Positions 16,624-25,788 of a stretch of 64,000 nt of DNA are shown piece after piece; position 1 is the stretch's first letter; each line of letters opens with the position of its first letter. A model generated the notes under the pieces. The model saw nothing but the letters and a program-made list of their open reading frames with translations. It had not been told where the DNA came from and did not search any database. A program made the translations under genes and the position numbers. This DNA comes from CP2-2F sp034436355 (lineage in GTDB: Bacteria; Chloroflexota; Anaerolineae; Aggregatilineales; UBA2796), in NCBI GenBank assembly GCA_034436355.1, contig DAOTVQ010000025.1, positions 28,836-92,835 of the forward strand. The letters run 5' to 3'.

Positions 16624-17382
16624 TTACGGCGTGAAGAAGCCTGCGTTGCTCTGAGTGACTTGGGCTTGGCTGGCACGCACCACACTGTTGGAGATCAGGT
16701 TGAGCGCACGGCGCACCTCTTGGGCGGTGTTGGCAGTCGTCAGCAGTGATGGGAAACCCATCTCCGCAGCAATCGGCGCAAAAGTGCTTTGATCGCCGAA
16801 GCCGACGAAGGCGAGTGTGTAAATCTCTTGGCGCAGCAGGTCTTGTGCCACCTGCTTTACCTGTGCGGCGCGGTGCGCGGATTGGTTATCCTCGCCATCG
16901 CTCAGCACCACCACAATGCAGCGCGTGCGGATGCCGCCATTCCGCAGTGCTTGCCCATAGCCAACCAAGCCGGTGAAGGCATCTAGCGTCGCATCATAGA
17001 GTGCCGTCGCGCCATTGGGCGCGTAGTTTGCCGTGCTAAGCCGCGGCGCACGCGCCAGCGGCGTGTAGCCAAAAAGCAACTTTGGTGCATCAGCAAACGT
17101 CCATGCGCTCACCAAGATGCTATCGCGTGCTTTGGAGCTATCCAGCGCACGGATCATATCGTTAAAGGCGCTGATCACGGCACTTTGCACGCCGCTCATC
17201 GAGCCGCTTTCATCCAGCACCACCACCAGCAGCGTCACATCATCAGTGTTCAGGTCGTCCACTTGGGCGCCTACACAGCCCAAGCCAGTTTGCGCGTCCA
17301 GATTTTGCACCAGCATATCAACCGTTTGCTGGCTTAAGCCGCTGCGTGCGCTGCTTTGAAACAGGGAGTCGAGATCGCTCAT
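16624..17382 (-). CDS. von Willebrand factor A (VWA) domain protein
   Basis: A stand-alone 252-aa VWA domain without signal peptide or TM segment. The metal-ion-dependent adhesion site is complete: DESGSMSG (DxSxS), Thr in GATALYD and Asp in VLSDGED. Such cytoplasmic proteins usually act as scaffolds or partners of AAA ATPases or in stress operons such as TerY-type loci. It lies 23 bases downstream of the nicotinamidase-like gene and is surely co-transcribed with it. Function in this pair is unknown. Confidence 0.88.
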   Translation of the reverse strand: MSDLDSLFQSSARSGLSQQTVDMLVQNLDAQTGLGCVGAQVDDLNTDDVTLLVVVLDESGSMSGVQSAVISAFNDMIRALDSSKARDSILVSAWTFADAPKLLFGYTPLARAPRLSTANYAPNGATALYDATLDAFTGLVGYGQALRNGGIRTRCIVVVLSDGEDNQSAHRAAQVKQVAQDLLRQEIYTLAFVGFGDQSTFAPIAAEMGFPSLLTTANTAQEVRRALNLISNSVVRASQAQVTQSNAGFFTP

Positions 17383-17405
17383 GATTGATGTTCCTTTCCA
17401 AATGC

Positions 17406-18323
17406 CTAGCCGATTGCTTCCGTAGATTTCACAAGGCGCATTCCCTGTGCTGCCATTTCGCCAAGCCGCTGCTCGGTGGATTGCTCAAAGCCGGGGATAG
17501 ACGATGTGCAGTCATCCAAAAAGCGCAGTTTGGCAATCACATCTGGCTGAGAGGCGAAATAGCGCAGCACCGAGTTCATGGTTGCCAACACGCAGTGGCT
17601 GCGCGCCTCACCCGCCACATAGATCAGATCAAAGCTGGCGACCACTTCCAAAAAGCGCGTATTCAAGCCGCCTTCAGGGTGCTTGGCATACTTCACTTCT
17701 GGCTCAACTACAGAGTAAAACTCGGTGTGGGCGATGGTGCCTTTGGTCAAGTAGGTTGGTTGTGCGGTGCGTGCGCCGCTGTGATACATGATCGCCTCTG
17801 AGAGGGCAGGCAGCAGCGCACGCCCTGCTGTGCCTTCCATGCAGTGGAAGGGCCAAATCATAAGCTGCTTTTTGCCCACCTTTTCAAGTTCTTCGACATA
17901 CTGCACCGACCACAGCGGCTCGGTGACGGGCATCCACACACCTTTGGAGACATCTTCCGCCGTAATGATGGTATAGGGCGCGGGACGCTCACCTTTGGCG
18001 TTGCGCCACCAGGTAGGATAGAAGATTTGGAAGGGCGTGTGTGTATCCAACGAGGCGGTGATCTGCGTGATATGGTGGACGTTGCGGTAAATCCACTCGA
18101 TGGTGCGCTGCGCGTCTTCCACCGCGCCGGGGACAGGCAGGCGTCCGAGTGGTGCGGGCAGGATAAAATCATTCTGCATATCCACCAACCAGAGCAGCAC
18201 ACGCGGACGGTCTGCACTGGCAGCGGACTTAAAATCAGCAACGCCCGCCTCGTAAGCGCGCTGGAGGTCGGGTTCGTAAATCTGCCCGACCTGCTTGGGA
18301 TTGTAGAAAGATGGGTAGCTCAT
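17406..18323 (-). CDS. isochorismatase/nicotinamidase-like cysteine hydrolase
   Basis: The catalytic triad of the cysteine-hydrolase family is visible: Asp in WLVDMQNDFI, Lys in YLTKGTIAH, and Cys in EARSHCVLAT. WPFHCMEGTAGRALLP corresponds to the WPxHC motif of nicotinamidases. At 305 aa it is longer than typical PncA (about 200), with an N-terminal extension and extra inserts. It probably hydrolyses a small amide; nicotinamide is one option. The ATG lies in a strong hairpin and follows a mini-ORF (see the regulatory entry). It forms an operon with the VWA gene. Confidence 0.82.
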   Translation of the reverse strand: MSYPSFYNPKQVGQIYEPDLQRAYEAGVADFKSAASADRPRVLLWLVDMQNDFILPAPLGRLPVPGAVEDAQRTIEWIYRNVHHITQITASLDTHTPFQIFYPTWWRNAKGERPAPYTIITAEDVSKGVWMPVTEPLWSVQYVEELEKVGKKQLMIWPFHCMEGTAGRALLPALSEAIMYHSGARTAQPTYLTKGTIAHTEFYSVVEPEVKYAKHPEGGLNTRFLEVVASFDLIYVAGEARSHCVLATMNSVLRYFASQPDVIAKLRFLDDCTSSIPGFEQSTEQRLGEMAAQGMRLVKSTEAIG

Positions 18324-18356
18324 GGGTAACTCCTTTTGCTTGAAAAGTTACCCATG
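18321..18356 (-). promoter_or_regulatory. start-codon hairpin with 11-codon mini-ORF
   Basis: CATGGGTAACT (18321-18331) and AGTTACCCATG (18346-18356) are a perfect 11-bp inverted repeat. In the minus-strand mRNA the AUG of the nicotinamidase-like gene lies in the stem, and the AAAGGAG ribosome binding site sits at the loop/stem border. An upstream ATG (18355) opens an 11-codon frame, MGNFSSKRSYP, whose TGA overlaps the main ATG as ATGA. This is the layout expected for translational coupling or hairpin control. Confidence 0.55.
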
Positions 18357-18403
18357 ATTGTATGGATTGTGGCGCTGTGCGTAACTCCTAAGATTTAGGG
18401 CGA

Positions 18404-20059
18404 TCAGCGCGACCAAGCTGCAAACCACAGCGGCGCGGCTGCACTGGTACCTTGCAGTGCTAGGCGGCGTGCGGCAAAACGCGCTTCAGAGAGCAGCGGC
18501 ACGACAGGAAACGTGCCATTTTCGCCAAAGTAGAGCGCCTCTGCCTGTGCGATGCTGCCAGCACGCACTTCGAGATCGGGCTGCAAGAGCGCCATATCTA
18601 CCAGTTGATCTGCCTCGCCGCACGGCACATAGCTTTTGAGGAAGCCATAGCGACAGTGGATGCCATCGCCTGCCCAAGCCGTCACATCCAAGTGATCGGG
18701 CGTCCATGTATAGAGCCACATATGCGGGCGGATCGGGTCAGTGCTGCGGATGGTGCTGAAGGTGCCATCGGCAAGGCGGCGCACGCCTTCGGCACTGCGC
18801 TTCACCACGCGGAAACTCGAGGTTGGGCAGCCCAGATTCGCCTGCCACTGCGCCAAGAGCGCGTTGGCAAGCGCCTCCATCAGCGGCGTGTCTTCAATGA
18901 CCAGATCAACCCGTTCGGGCAAACGGCAATTAGCGTAACCCGCCGCCGTAAGCTGCGCCTTTGCCGCCTCTGGCGCAAAAACGCCCGCCTCTGGCAGTAA
19001 GCGTACATCCGCAGCGGCAGCCGTCGTTAGCCGCCAGGTCGGCTGCACCGCGCCGATGGCAGCCGCTAGGGCATTCCGATCTATGGCGAGCGCTAAGGCA
19101 CGCCGAAAGGACTCATTCAACGTGATAGGACGTTCGGCGGCAAAGCCGAGCAGGGTGACCGCAGGGCTTGGCGCGCTGATGATAAAATCGGGCGTTGTGG
19201 CGGCAAGGCGTGCCGCGCCATTCCGATCCAGACGGGCAAAATCGGCGTTGAGTCCTGTGAACAGGTCGGGAATAGCGTCCGCTGTGGCAAAGGTGATCGT
19301 CACCTGCTGAAGGCTGCCCGTCTGTTCGTGCCAAAACGGATTGCGCAGCAAGGTGAGGCGCTCTGCATCGCGTGCGGCAAGCGCGTAAGCACCGCTGGAG
19401 AGCATGACGTTTGGGATTGCCCAATCACCGCCGTTTGACGCTAAGCCAACCGACTCACGCGGGACGGGGCGGAACTCAGGCAGTGTGAGCAGGTAAGGCA
19501 GCATCGGCGCGGGAAATTCCAGCCGCAGGCTGAGCGTTCGCGCATTGACGACTCGTGCGCCTAACTCACGGGCGATGAACACATCATCCACCAAGAGTGG
19601 GTTTGCTGTGGCAATCTTGCGGCAGCCGCTGATGATGAAGACCGTTTTGGCAACCGGATTCGGAATGGCAGCATCACAGGCGCGCCGTAAGCCGAACACA
19701 AAATCGCCGGCGACAATTGGGCGGACTGCCTCGACCTTGCCCGCCTGAACGCGCACCCACTGCGCCTCATCGCGCAAGGTGAACGTCCATTCCAACCCAT
19801 CGGCACTCACAGACCAAGTTTCAGCAAGAGCAGGCACGACCTGATTCGTGAGCGGATCGTGGCGTGTTAACCCTGCGAACAGATTCTCGACGATATCGCG
19901 CCCGCTTAAGTCGGTTGGTGCCAGCGCCACAGGGTCGAGCGTGCCGAACGGTGGCAGCAGCACGTTTGCCGAAATGGTTTGAGCAGTGTTCAGCGTGTTT
20001 GGCAGCAGCAGCGCCGCCAACAAGCAGAACGCAAGGGTCACTCTTAGAGCGTATCGCAT
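18404..20059 (-). CDS. ABC-transporter peptide/solute-binding protein, family 5
   Basis: Periplasmic or extracellular solute-binding protein (DppA/OppA type, SBP_bac_5). A signal peptide MRYALRVTLAFCLLAALLLPN is followed by LDPVALAPTDLSGRDIVENLFAGLTRHDP, the typical opening of the family, then LAETWSVSADGLEWTFTLRDEAQW and FVFGLRRA. Start placed at MRYALRV, 16 bases after the VOC gene stop; an upstream ATG at 20107 would overlap that gene. No permease or ATPase genes are adjacent. Probably binds peptides or similar ligands. It lacks an obvious lipobox. Confidence 0.88.
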   Translation of the reverse strand: MRYALRVTLAFCLLAALLLPNTLNTAQTISANVLLPPFGTLDPVALAPTDLSGRDIVENLFAGLTRHDPLTNQVVPALAETWSVSADGLEWTFTLRDEAQWVRVQAGKVEAVRPIVAGDFVFGLRRACDAAIPNPVAKTVFIISGCRKIATANPLLVDDVFIARELGARVVNARTLSLRLEFPAPMLPYLLTLPEFRPVPRESVGLASNGGDWAIPNVMLSSGAYALAARDAERLTLLRNPFWHEQTGSLQQVTITFATADAIPDLFTGLNADFARLDRNGAARLAATTPDFIISAPSPAVTLLGFAAERPITLNESFRRALALAIDRNALAAAIGAVQPTWRLTTAAAADVRLLPEAGVFAPEAAKAQLTAAGYANCRLPERVDLVIEDTPLMEALANALLAQWQANLGCPTSSFRVVKRSAEGVRRLADGTFSTIRSTDPIRPHMWLYTWTPDHLDVTAWAGDGIHCRYGFLKSYVPCGEADQLVDMALLQPDLEVRAGSIAQAEALYFGENGTFPVVPLLSEARFAARRLALQGTSAAAPLWFAAWSR

Positions 20060-20075
20060 GGTGAGGTGGTTGGCT

Positions 20076-20495
20076 TTAGAGATGTGATTTGCGCGTATCG
20101 GTGCCATCGCCCGTCGTCATCAGTTGGCGCTTCACGCCGTAGTTTGGCTCGTAGAAGTGCAAGTGCGTGCCAGTCGGATCAATGATCTCGAAATATTGAA
20201 CGTTGCCGCCATACCAATCGCCCCATGCCTCAACGGTTAGTTCGCCACAGGCAACGCCGAGTGCGGTCAAGCGCTCGTGTTCAAGGGCAACATGCGGTAA
20301 GTGCATCCGCATCAGGGCAACAGCGCTGGGCGGATGTTGCTCATCGGCGCGCACAAAGTGCAGCCAGCCGTTGGATGCCCAGCGGACGGTGAACATGCCC
20401 TCCTGGGCATCGAAGGCGACACTGGGGAAGATACGGCGGTAGAACGCCTCGACTTCAGGTAAGTGATCGGTGTAAATCACAGTGTGAACGTGCAT
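20076..20495 (-). CDS. VOC-family (glyoxalase-like) protein
   Basis: A single vicinal-oxygen-chelate domain of 139 aa. Strand-helix pattern MHVHTVIYTDHLPEVEAFYRRIFP opens it, and FEIIDPTGTHLHFYEP closes it with the characteristic xDPxGNxxxF-type motif and a metal-ligand Glu. Candidate metal ligands are His and Glu. GGGAGGAG lies 6-7 nt before the ATG. It leads directly into the solute-binding-protein gene, so the two form an operon. Substrate unknown. Confidence 0.8.
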   Translation of the reverse strand: MHVHTVIYTDHLPEVEAFYRRIFPSVAFDAQEGMFTVRWASNGWLHFVRADEQHPPSAVALMRMHLPHVALEHERLTALGVACGELTVEAWGDWYGGNVQYFEIIDPTGTHLHFYEPNYGVKRQLMTTGDGTDTRKSHL

Positions 20496-20630
20496 AAGAA
20501 ACTCCTCCCGTTGGGAAAGGGTTAGGGTGTGTGCTTCGCTGTTGCCCTAAGCCTAACCATTCAGAGGCAAATTGGCAACCTGCCCCTAGCCTACGCTTGC
20601 GGCACGATTCACGATGCCACACACCCACCA

Positions 20631-20659
20631 TTGTGCAGAAGGCGCGGCATGGGTATAGT
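20631..20659 (+). promoter_or_regulatory. possible sigma-70 promoter for gatA
   Basis: TTGTGC (20631-20636), 17-nt spacer, TATAGT (20654-20659), about 43 bases before the gatA ATG. No clear Shine-Dalgarno precedes that ATG. Confidence 0.4.
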
Positions 20660-20702
20660 TATAGGCGGTATCCCAACAGGCACGATATACCCGTAAAACC
20701 GC

Positions 20703-22169
20703 ATGACTCTGACCGAATTGACACTAACAGAGGCGCTTACCCAACTGCGTGCGCGCCAGATTAGCGCCGTAGAGCTGACACAGGCACACCTTGATCGAAT
20801 CGCCGCCCTAGAGCCGCGCCTTGGCGCTTACCTCACCCTGACGCCCGAACGCGCCCTAGCCCAAGCCCACCAAGCCGATGCGCGCCGTGCCAACGGCGAA
20901 GATGCACCGCTGCTTGGCATTCCGCTGGGCGTGAAAGATGTGCTATGCACAGAAGGCGTGCCAACCACTGCCGGTTCGCGCATTTTGGAAGGCTTTGTGC
21001 CGCCCTATACGGCAACCGTCGTGCAGCGCCTGTTTGCCAGCGGCGCAATCATGCTTGGCAAGACCAACACCGATGAATTTGCGATGGGTTCTTCGACTGA
21101 AAACAGCGCCTACCACGTCACGCGCAATCCGCACCGCTTGGATCGCATTCCCGGCGGCAGCAGTGGCGGCAGTGCGGCAGCCGTTGCCGCAGGCTTGGCG
21201 ATGGGCGCGCTCGGCTCGGATACTGGTGGCTCAGTTCGCCAGCCGGCAGCCATGTGCGGCGTGGTTGGCATTAAGCCCAGCTATGGGCGCGTCTCGCGCT
21301 ATGGCTTGATTGCCTTCGCCTCATCGCTGGATCAGGTTGGCACCTTTGGGCGCACTGTGCGGGATGCTGCTACGTTGCTACAGGTCATCGCCGGTCACGA
21401 TCCGATGGATTCAACCAGCGTGGATGCGCCTGTGCCAGACTACAGCGCCGCGCTGACCGGTGAGGTAAAAGGCTTGCGAATCGGCGTGCCGAAGGAATAT
21501 TTCATCAGCGGCATTCAGCCTGAGGTCGAGGCAGCCGTGCGTGCTGCGATTGCCAAACTGGAAGCACTCGGCGCAGAAATCCGTGAAGTGAGCCTGCCTC
21601 ACACCGATTACGGCTTGCCGATCTATTACCTGATCGCGCCAGCAGAGGCGAGCGCTAACCTTGCCCGCTTTGACGGTGTGCGCTATGGTGCGCGCCAAAC
21701 AGACGGACGCGGCATGTGGGAAATGTACCGCAACACACGTGGACACGGCTTTGGCAAAGAGGTGAAGCGGCGCATCATGCTTGGCACCTATGCACTTTCG
21801 GCTGGCTACTATGACGCCTACTACCTAAAGGCACAGAAAGGGCGCACGCTCATCAAGCGTGATTTTGACCGCGCCTTTGCCGAAGTAGACGTGATCGCCA
21901 CACCGACCGCGCCGCGCACTGCCTTCCGCATTGGCGAAAAGGTGGATGATCCGCTGCAAATGTACCTTGAAGATGTGTTCACGCTGCCGATCAACCTTGC
22001 TGGCATCTGCGGCATCAGCCTGCCGTGCGGCTATGATGCCGAAAATCTGCCCATCGGCTTGCAGATTCTGGCACCTGCCTTTGGCGAAGAAAAAGCCTTG
22101 CGTGCCGCCTATGCCTATGAGCAAAGCACCGAATGGTACAAGCGCACGCCTGCTTTTGTCGAAAATTAA
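20703..22169 (+). CDS. gatA: Asp/Glu-tRNA amidotransferase subunit A
   Basis: Amidase-signature enzyme of 488 aa that releases ammonia from glutamine for the GatCAB complex, which converts Glu-tRNA(Gln) and Asp-tRNA(Asn). Catalytic residues are in place: K78 (LGVKDVL), the cis-Ser in GGSSGGSAAA (about 153) and nucleophile S177 in GSDTGGSVRQPAA. GatA-specific motifs TDEFAMGSSTENS and GYYDAYYLKAQ are present. gatB and gatC are not next to it. A hairpin follows the stop. Confidence 0.97.
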   Translation: MTLTELTLTEALTQLRARQISAVELTQAHLDRIAALEPRLGAYLTLTPERALAQAHQADARRANGEDAPLLGIPLGVKDVLCTEGVPTTAGSRILEGFVPPYTATVVQRLFASGAIMLGKTNTDEFAMGSSTENSAYHVTRNPHRLDRIPGGSSGGSAAAVAAGLAMGALGSDTGGSVRQPAAMCGVVGIKPSYGRVSRYGLIAFASSLDQVGTFGRTVRDAATLLQVIAGHDPMDSTSVDAPVPDYSAALTGEVKGLRIGVPKEYFISGIQPEVEAAVRAAIAKLEALGAEIREVSLPHTDYGLPIYYLIAPAEASANLARFDGVRYGARQTDGRGMWEMYRNTRGHGFGKEVKRRIMLGTYALSAGYYDAYYLKAQKGRTLIKRDFDRAFAEVDVIATPTAPRTAFRIGEKVDDPLQMYLEDVFTLPINLAGICGISLPCGYDAENLPIGLQILAPAFGEEKALRAAYAYEQSTEWYKRTPAFVEN

Positions 22170-22174
22170 TCCGT

Positions 22175-22201
22175 GCTGCACAGTGCTGTTGGCTGTGCAG
22201 C
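22175..22201 (+). terminator. hairpin after gatA
   Basis: GCTGCACAG (22175-22183) and CTGTGCAGC (22193-22201) form a perfect 9-bp stem with a 9-nt loop, followed by CTTCTT. It lies between gatA and the nucleotidyltransferase gene, so it may separate them. Confidence 0.5.
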
Positions 22202-22235
22202 CTTCTTAGAAAAACCGAAGGAGTCTTCATTCATC

Positions 22236-23231
22236 ATGAAAGTTGTTATCCCGTTGGCAGGCTTTGGCACGCGCCTGCGCCCGCACACCTTCACCAAGCC
22301 CAAGCCGCTGATCAACGTGGCAGGCAAAGCCGTGCTGGGGCATCTGCTGGATAAACTTGCCGCGCTGGACGTCGAAGAATATATTTTTATCGTTGGCTAC
22401 CTGGGCGATCAGGTGGAGTCCTATGTGCGGGCTAACTATCCGATCAAAGCGCGCTTCGTCGAGCAGACCGAGATGCTTGGTCAGGCACACGCTATTTATC
22501 TTGCCAAAGACTATCTCCAAACGGATACACCAGTCTTTGTCATCTTTGTGGATACACTTTTCGAGGCAGACCTGACCAACCTTCAGCAGCCCAATAGCGA
22601 TGCCGTGATCTTTGTCAAGGAAGTAGATGATCCACGTCCGTTTGGTGTTGTTTCGCTCAACGCGCAAGGCGAGATCACGCGCTTTGTTGAAAAACCTGCC
22701 ACTATGGAAAATAAGTTGGTGGTGGTTGGCTTATATTATTTTGCCCGCAGCCTGCCGCTGCTTGGCGCCATTGAGCAGCTTATGGCGCGCAAGATCATGA
22801 CCAAGAACGAGTTCTTCCTTGCAGACGCCATGCAGCTTATGGTGCAGGACGGCTTGAAGTTCCATACACGGCAAGTCTCCGAGTGGTTGGACTGCGGCAG
22901 ACCAGATACTGTCTTAGAGACGAACCGCTATTTGTTGCAGCATGGGCATGATAACAGCGCGCAGGTTGTCCACCATCCACAGACGATCATTATTCCGCCC
23001 GTGCGGATCGATCCCTCAGCGCGCATCAGCCGTTCGGTGATCGGACCTTACGTGACAATTGCTGCCAACGCGGTGATCGAGGATTGCCTGATTCACGATA
23101 GCATTATTGAAGAAGACGCCTTTTGCAAAGATACCTTGCTGGCACAAAGCCTTGTTGGGCGCAATGCGCGAGTGGAGGGGCGTTTCCGTGCCGTTAACGT
23201 CGGTGATTCATCTGTGTTGGGCTTTGCATAA
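22236..23231 (+). CDS. sugar-phosphate nucleotidyltransferase
   Basis: The start MKVVIPLAGFGTRLRPHTFTK carries the nucleotide-binding G-x-G-T-R-L-x-P motif, and PKPLINVAGKAVL the lysine signature of glucose-1-phosphate thymidylyl/uridylyl transferases. The catalytic fold runs to about residue 240 (FLADAMQLMV, WLDCGRPDTVLETN). The C-terminal 80 residues (RIDPSARISRSVIGPYVTIAANAVIED) are a left-handed beta-helix. It makes an NDP-sugar for polysaccharide or glycoconjugate synthesis; the exact sugar is not clear. AAGGAG lies 12 nt before the ATG. The aminotransferase follows 12 bases later. Confidence 0.9.
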   Translation: MKVVIPLAGFGTRLRPHTFTKPKPLINVAGKAVLGHLLDKLAALDVEEYIFIVGYLGDQVESYVRANYPIKARFVEQTEMLGQAHAIYLAKDYLQTDTPVFVIFVDTLFEADLTNLQQPNSDAVIFVKEVDDPRPFGVVSLNAQGEITRFVEKPATMENKLVVVGLYYFARSLPLLGAIEQLMARKIMTKNEFFLADAMQLMVQDGLKFHTRQVSEWLDCGRPDTVLETNRYLLQHGHDNSAQVVHHPQTIIIPPVRIDPSARISRSVIGPYVTIAANAVIEDCLIHDSIIEEDAFCKDTLLAQSLVGRNARVEGRFRAVNVGDSSVLGFA

Positions 23232-23243
23232 AGGGCAGTGAGC

Positions 23244-24404
23244 ATGAGAGACTTTATTGCGCAGCGTGTGCGCGCCGTGCCGCCTTCAGGCATTCGGCGC
23301 TTCTTCGATATTGCCGCCACAATGGACGATGTGATCTCACTCGGCATTGGCGAACCTGATTTCACCACACCGCCCACCTTGCTCAACGCGGGTATTCAAT
23401 CTCTGCAACAAGGCGGCACGCACTATACCAGCAATTCGGGCATTTACGAGCTGCGCGTTGCCCTATCTGGCTACATTGCGCGTTTATACGGAATCGAATA
23501 TCACCCTGAAAACGAACTGCTGATCACGGTTGGCGTGAGCGAAGCGCTCTACCTTGTGCTGACCGCCATTTTGGATCAGGGCGACGAAGTGATTGTCCCT
23601 GAGCCGTGCTTTGTTGCCTATATGCCGGAAGTTTCGCTTGCCGGTGGCGTGCCTGTGCCTGTGCCAACCTTCGCCGCCGATGATTTTCAGGTGACAGCAG
23701 AGCGAATCGCTGAGAAAATTACGCCGCGCACCAAAGCGATCCTGATCGGTTATCCCAATAATCCGACGGGTGCGGTGATGAGCCGCGAACGCCTGCTGGA
23801 GATCGGTCAGCTTGCCGAAAAGCACGATCTGCTAGTCATCTCTGATGAGATTTATGATCGGTTGGTCTATGGTGTGCCACACACCCAGTTTGCAACGCTG
23901 CCGAATATGCGCGAGCGCACCGTTGTGCTGAGCGGCTTCAGCAAAAGCCACGCCATGACGGGCTGGCGCATTGGCTACGCGGCGGGCAACGCCGAGATCA
24001 TCAGCATGATGCGGAAAATTCATCAGTATACGATTATGTCCGCGCCGACGACCGCACAAGAGGCGCTGCTGATGGCGCTGGACACCAGCGAGCCAGATGT
24101 TGAGGCGATGCGCGCCGAATATGATCGCCGCCGCAAGCTGATCGTGAGTGGCTTCAACGCGCTTGGGCTGCCCTGCTTCGAGCCACGCGGCGCCTTCTAC
24201 GCCTTCCCGAATATTGCGGCAAGCGGCATGGATGAAAACACTTTTGCCGAGCGCCTGCTGCAAGAGGAGCGCGTGGCAATGGTGCCGGGCAGCGCCTTTG
24301 GGCAGAGCGGTGCAGGCTTTGTGCGCGCCAGCTACGCGGCTGCCTACGAAAAGATCGAGCGGGCGCTAGAACGCTTGGCGCGCTTTATGCAGCGGCATGG
24401 GTAA
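23244..24404 (+). CDS. class I/II pyridoxal-phosphate aminotransferase
   Basis: Fold-type I aminotransferase of 386 aa, closest in style to aspartate/aromatic transaminases. Signatures: SLGIGEPDFTTP, HYTSNSGIYELR, GYPNNPTGAVMSRE, ISDEIYDRLVYG and the PLP-binding lysine in LSGFSKSHAMTGWRIGY. Start at ATG 23244, with AAGGG 8 nt upstream; a GTG six bases earlier is possible. It sits between the nucleotidyltransferase and a thioesterase gene, which overlaps its end by 8 bases, so the three form an operon. Confidence 0.92.
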   Translation: MRDFIAQRVRAVPPSGIRRFFDIAATMDDVISLGIGEPDFTTPPTLLNAGIQSLQQGGTHYTSNSGIYELRVALSGYIARLYGIEYHPENELLITVGVSEALYLVLTAILDQGDEVIVPEPCFVAYMPEVSLAGGVPVPVPTFAADDFQVTAERIAEKITPRTKAILIGYPNNPTGAVMSRERLLEIGQLAEKHDLLVISDEIYDRLVYGVPHTQFATLPNMRERTVVLSGFSKSHAMTGWRIGYAAGNAEIISMMRKIHQYTIMSAPTTAQEALLMALDTSEPDVEAMRAEYDRRRKLIVSGFNALGLPCFEPRGAFYAFPNIAASGMDENTFAERLLQEERVAMVPGSAFGQSGAGFVRASYAAAYEKIERALERLARFMQRHG

Positions 24405-24852
24405 ATCCATGAATGCTCAAGACCTATTGAAAGAATATCCCGTTGTCATCCCTATTTCGGTGGCGTGGGGCGAGATGGATGCCTTCGGGCATGTCAATAA
24501 CATTATCTATTTCCGCTATTTCGAGAGCGCACGGCTTGCCTATTTCGAGCGTATTCAGATGCTTGCCTATATGCAAGAAGTCGGCGTCGGTCCGATTGTA
24601 GCGTCCCTGCAATGCCGTTTCCGTGCGCCACTTACCTACCCTGATACGCTCTCGGTTGGCACACGCGCCCACAGCCTAGAGGCTGACCGCTTCATGATGG
24701 ATTACTGTGTTGTCAGCCACAAGCTGGGGAAAGTCGCCGCTGAAGGCAGCGGACTGGTCGTGATGTACGATTACAAAGCACTCACCAAAGCACCCATGCC
24801 CGATCTGCTGCGCGAACGCATCAACGCGCTGCAAAATGAAGGCAGCTTGTAG
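24397..24852 (+). CDS. hotdog-fold acyl-CoA thioesterase (4HBT type)
   Basis: A 151-aa single hotdog domain. The family motif is VAWGEMDAFGHVNNIIYFRYFESARLAYFE, with the conserved Asp and the GHVNN block of the 4-hydroxybenzoyl-CoA thioesterase family. It hydrolyses an acyl-CoA thioester; the substrate cannot be read. Its ATG overlaps the aminotransferase stop (ATGGGTAA), showing translational coupling. A second ATG at 24409 is an alternative start. Confidence 0.88.
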   Translation: MGKSMNAQDLLKEYPVVIPISVAWGEMDAFGHVNNIIYFRYFESARLAYFERIQMLAYMQEVGVGPIVASLQCRFRAPLTYPDTLSVGTRAHSLEADRFMMDYCVVSHKLGKVAAEGSGLVVMYDYKALTKAPMPDLLRERINALQNEGSL

Positions 24853-24883
24853 CGATCCAGAGATCACACGCCATCCACACGGC

Positions 24884-25648
24884 TTAGGGATAGAGCCTAA
24901 TACCAAGCAGTGTTACGCCAATCACCATCAGCGGTGCGATGATCAGGGCAGGCAGCATGTTGGCGATACGCGGTTGCTTAATCTCTAGGAGAATGAGCGA
25001 AAGCCCCATCAGAATTAAACCGCCGGTGGCGGTCAGTTCGCGGATAATAGGCGCATCTGCGCCGAGTGTTGCGCCAGCAACGCCTGCCAAACCCATGCCG
25101 ACGAGGGCAAAACTGCCCTGAATGATAAAAATGGGCAGTGCGCTGAAAGCGACACCAATGCCAAGTGAGGCAGCAAAGGCAATTGAGGCGAAAAAGTCTA
25201 AGGTGGATTTAATCGCCAGCAGTTGAATATCGGCGGCGTTGATGCCGTTCTGAATTGCGCCTAGCACTGCCAGCGGTCCGACGCCAAAGACGAGGCTTGC
25301 CGTCACAAAGCCGCTGATGAAGCGCAAGCGTGCCATCTGCCGCCCTTCAGCTTGCCCATCAGCATGACCGTCCTGCCGCACGACGCGCTCTTGCAGCCAG
25401 CCGCCAAACGCCTTCAAACGCCCGTCCAGATCGAGCCATTCGCCAAGGATAGTCCCTGTGGCAAGGCTGAGCAACGGCACGAGGATGTTGCCGCTTTGCA
25501 TGGCATTTTGCAGCCCCAACACCAACGTCACCAAGCCTAAGCCTGTCACAACGCTCTGTTGAATGTTGGTTGAGAAACGGCTGCCAATCAGGATGCCGAT
25601 AGCGCTGCCCGCTAAAATGGTCAGGACGTTTAGAAGTGTGCCACTCAT
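24884..25648 (-). CDS. DUF554 membrane protein
   Basis: A 254-aa protein with about six to seven hydrophobic segments. MSGTLLNVLTILAGSAIGILIG, GLGLVTLVLGLQNAM and a middle GILKSTLDFFASIAFA-like stretch (AIKSTLDFFASIAFAASLGIGVAFSALPI) match the DUF554 (YdfK/YqgA) family. Transport of a small solute is suspected for the family but not established. It faces the thioesterase gene end to end and has no partner genes. Confidence 0.88.
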   Translation of the reverse strand: MSGTLLNVLTILAGSAIGILIGSRFSTNIQQSVVTGLGLVTLVLGLQNAMQSGNILVPLLSLATGTILGEWLDLDGRLKAFGGWLQERVVRQDGHADGQAEGRQMARLRFISGFVTASLVFGVGPLAVLGAIQNGINAADIQLLAIKSTLDFFASIAFAASLGIGVAFSALPIFIIQGSFALVGMGLAGVAGATLGADAPIIRELTATGGLILMGLSLILLEIKQPRIANMLPALIIAPLMVIGVTLLGIRLYP

Positions 25649-25788
25649 GGTGTGTGTATCTTGCTGCCGAGCTAGTGCGAATAATGCGCTGATTGTAGCC
25701 GAGTGTAGCGCGGTTGCGCCACCCGCCTAGCGACAGGCAGCAGCTATTCTCCAATGGATGCAGAGCGGGGCAACGCCTGCCCACCACC

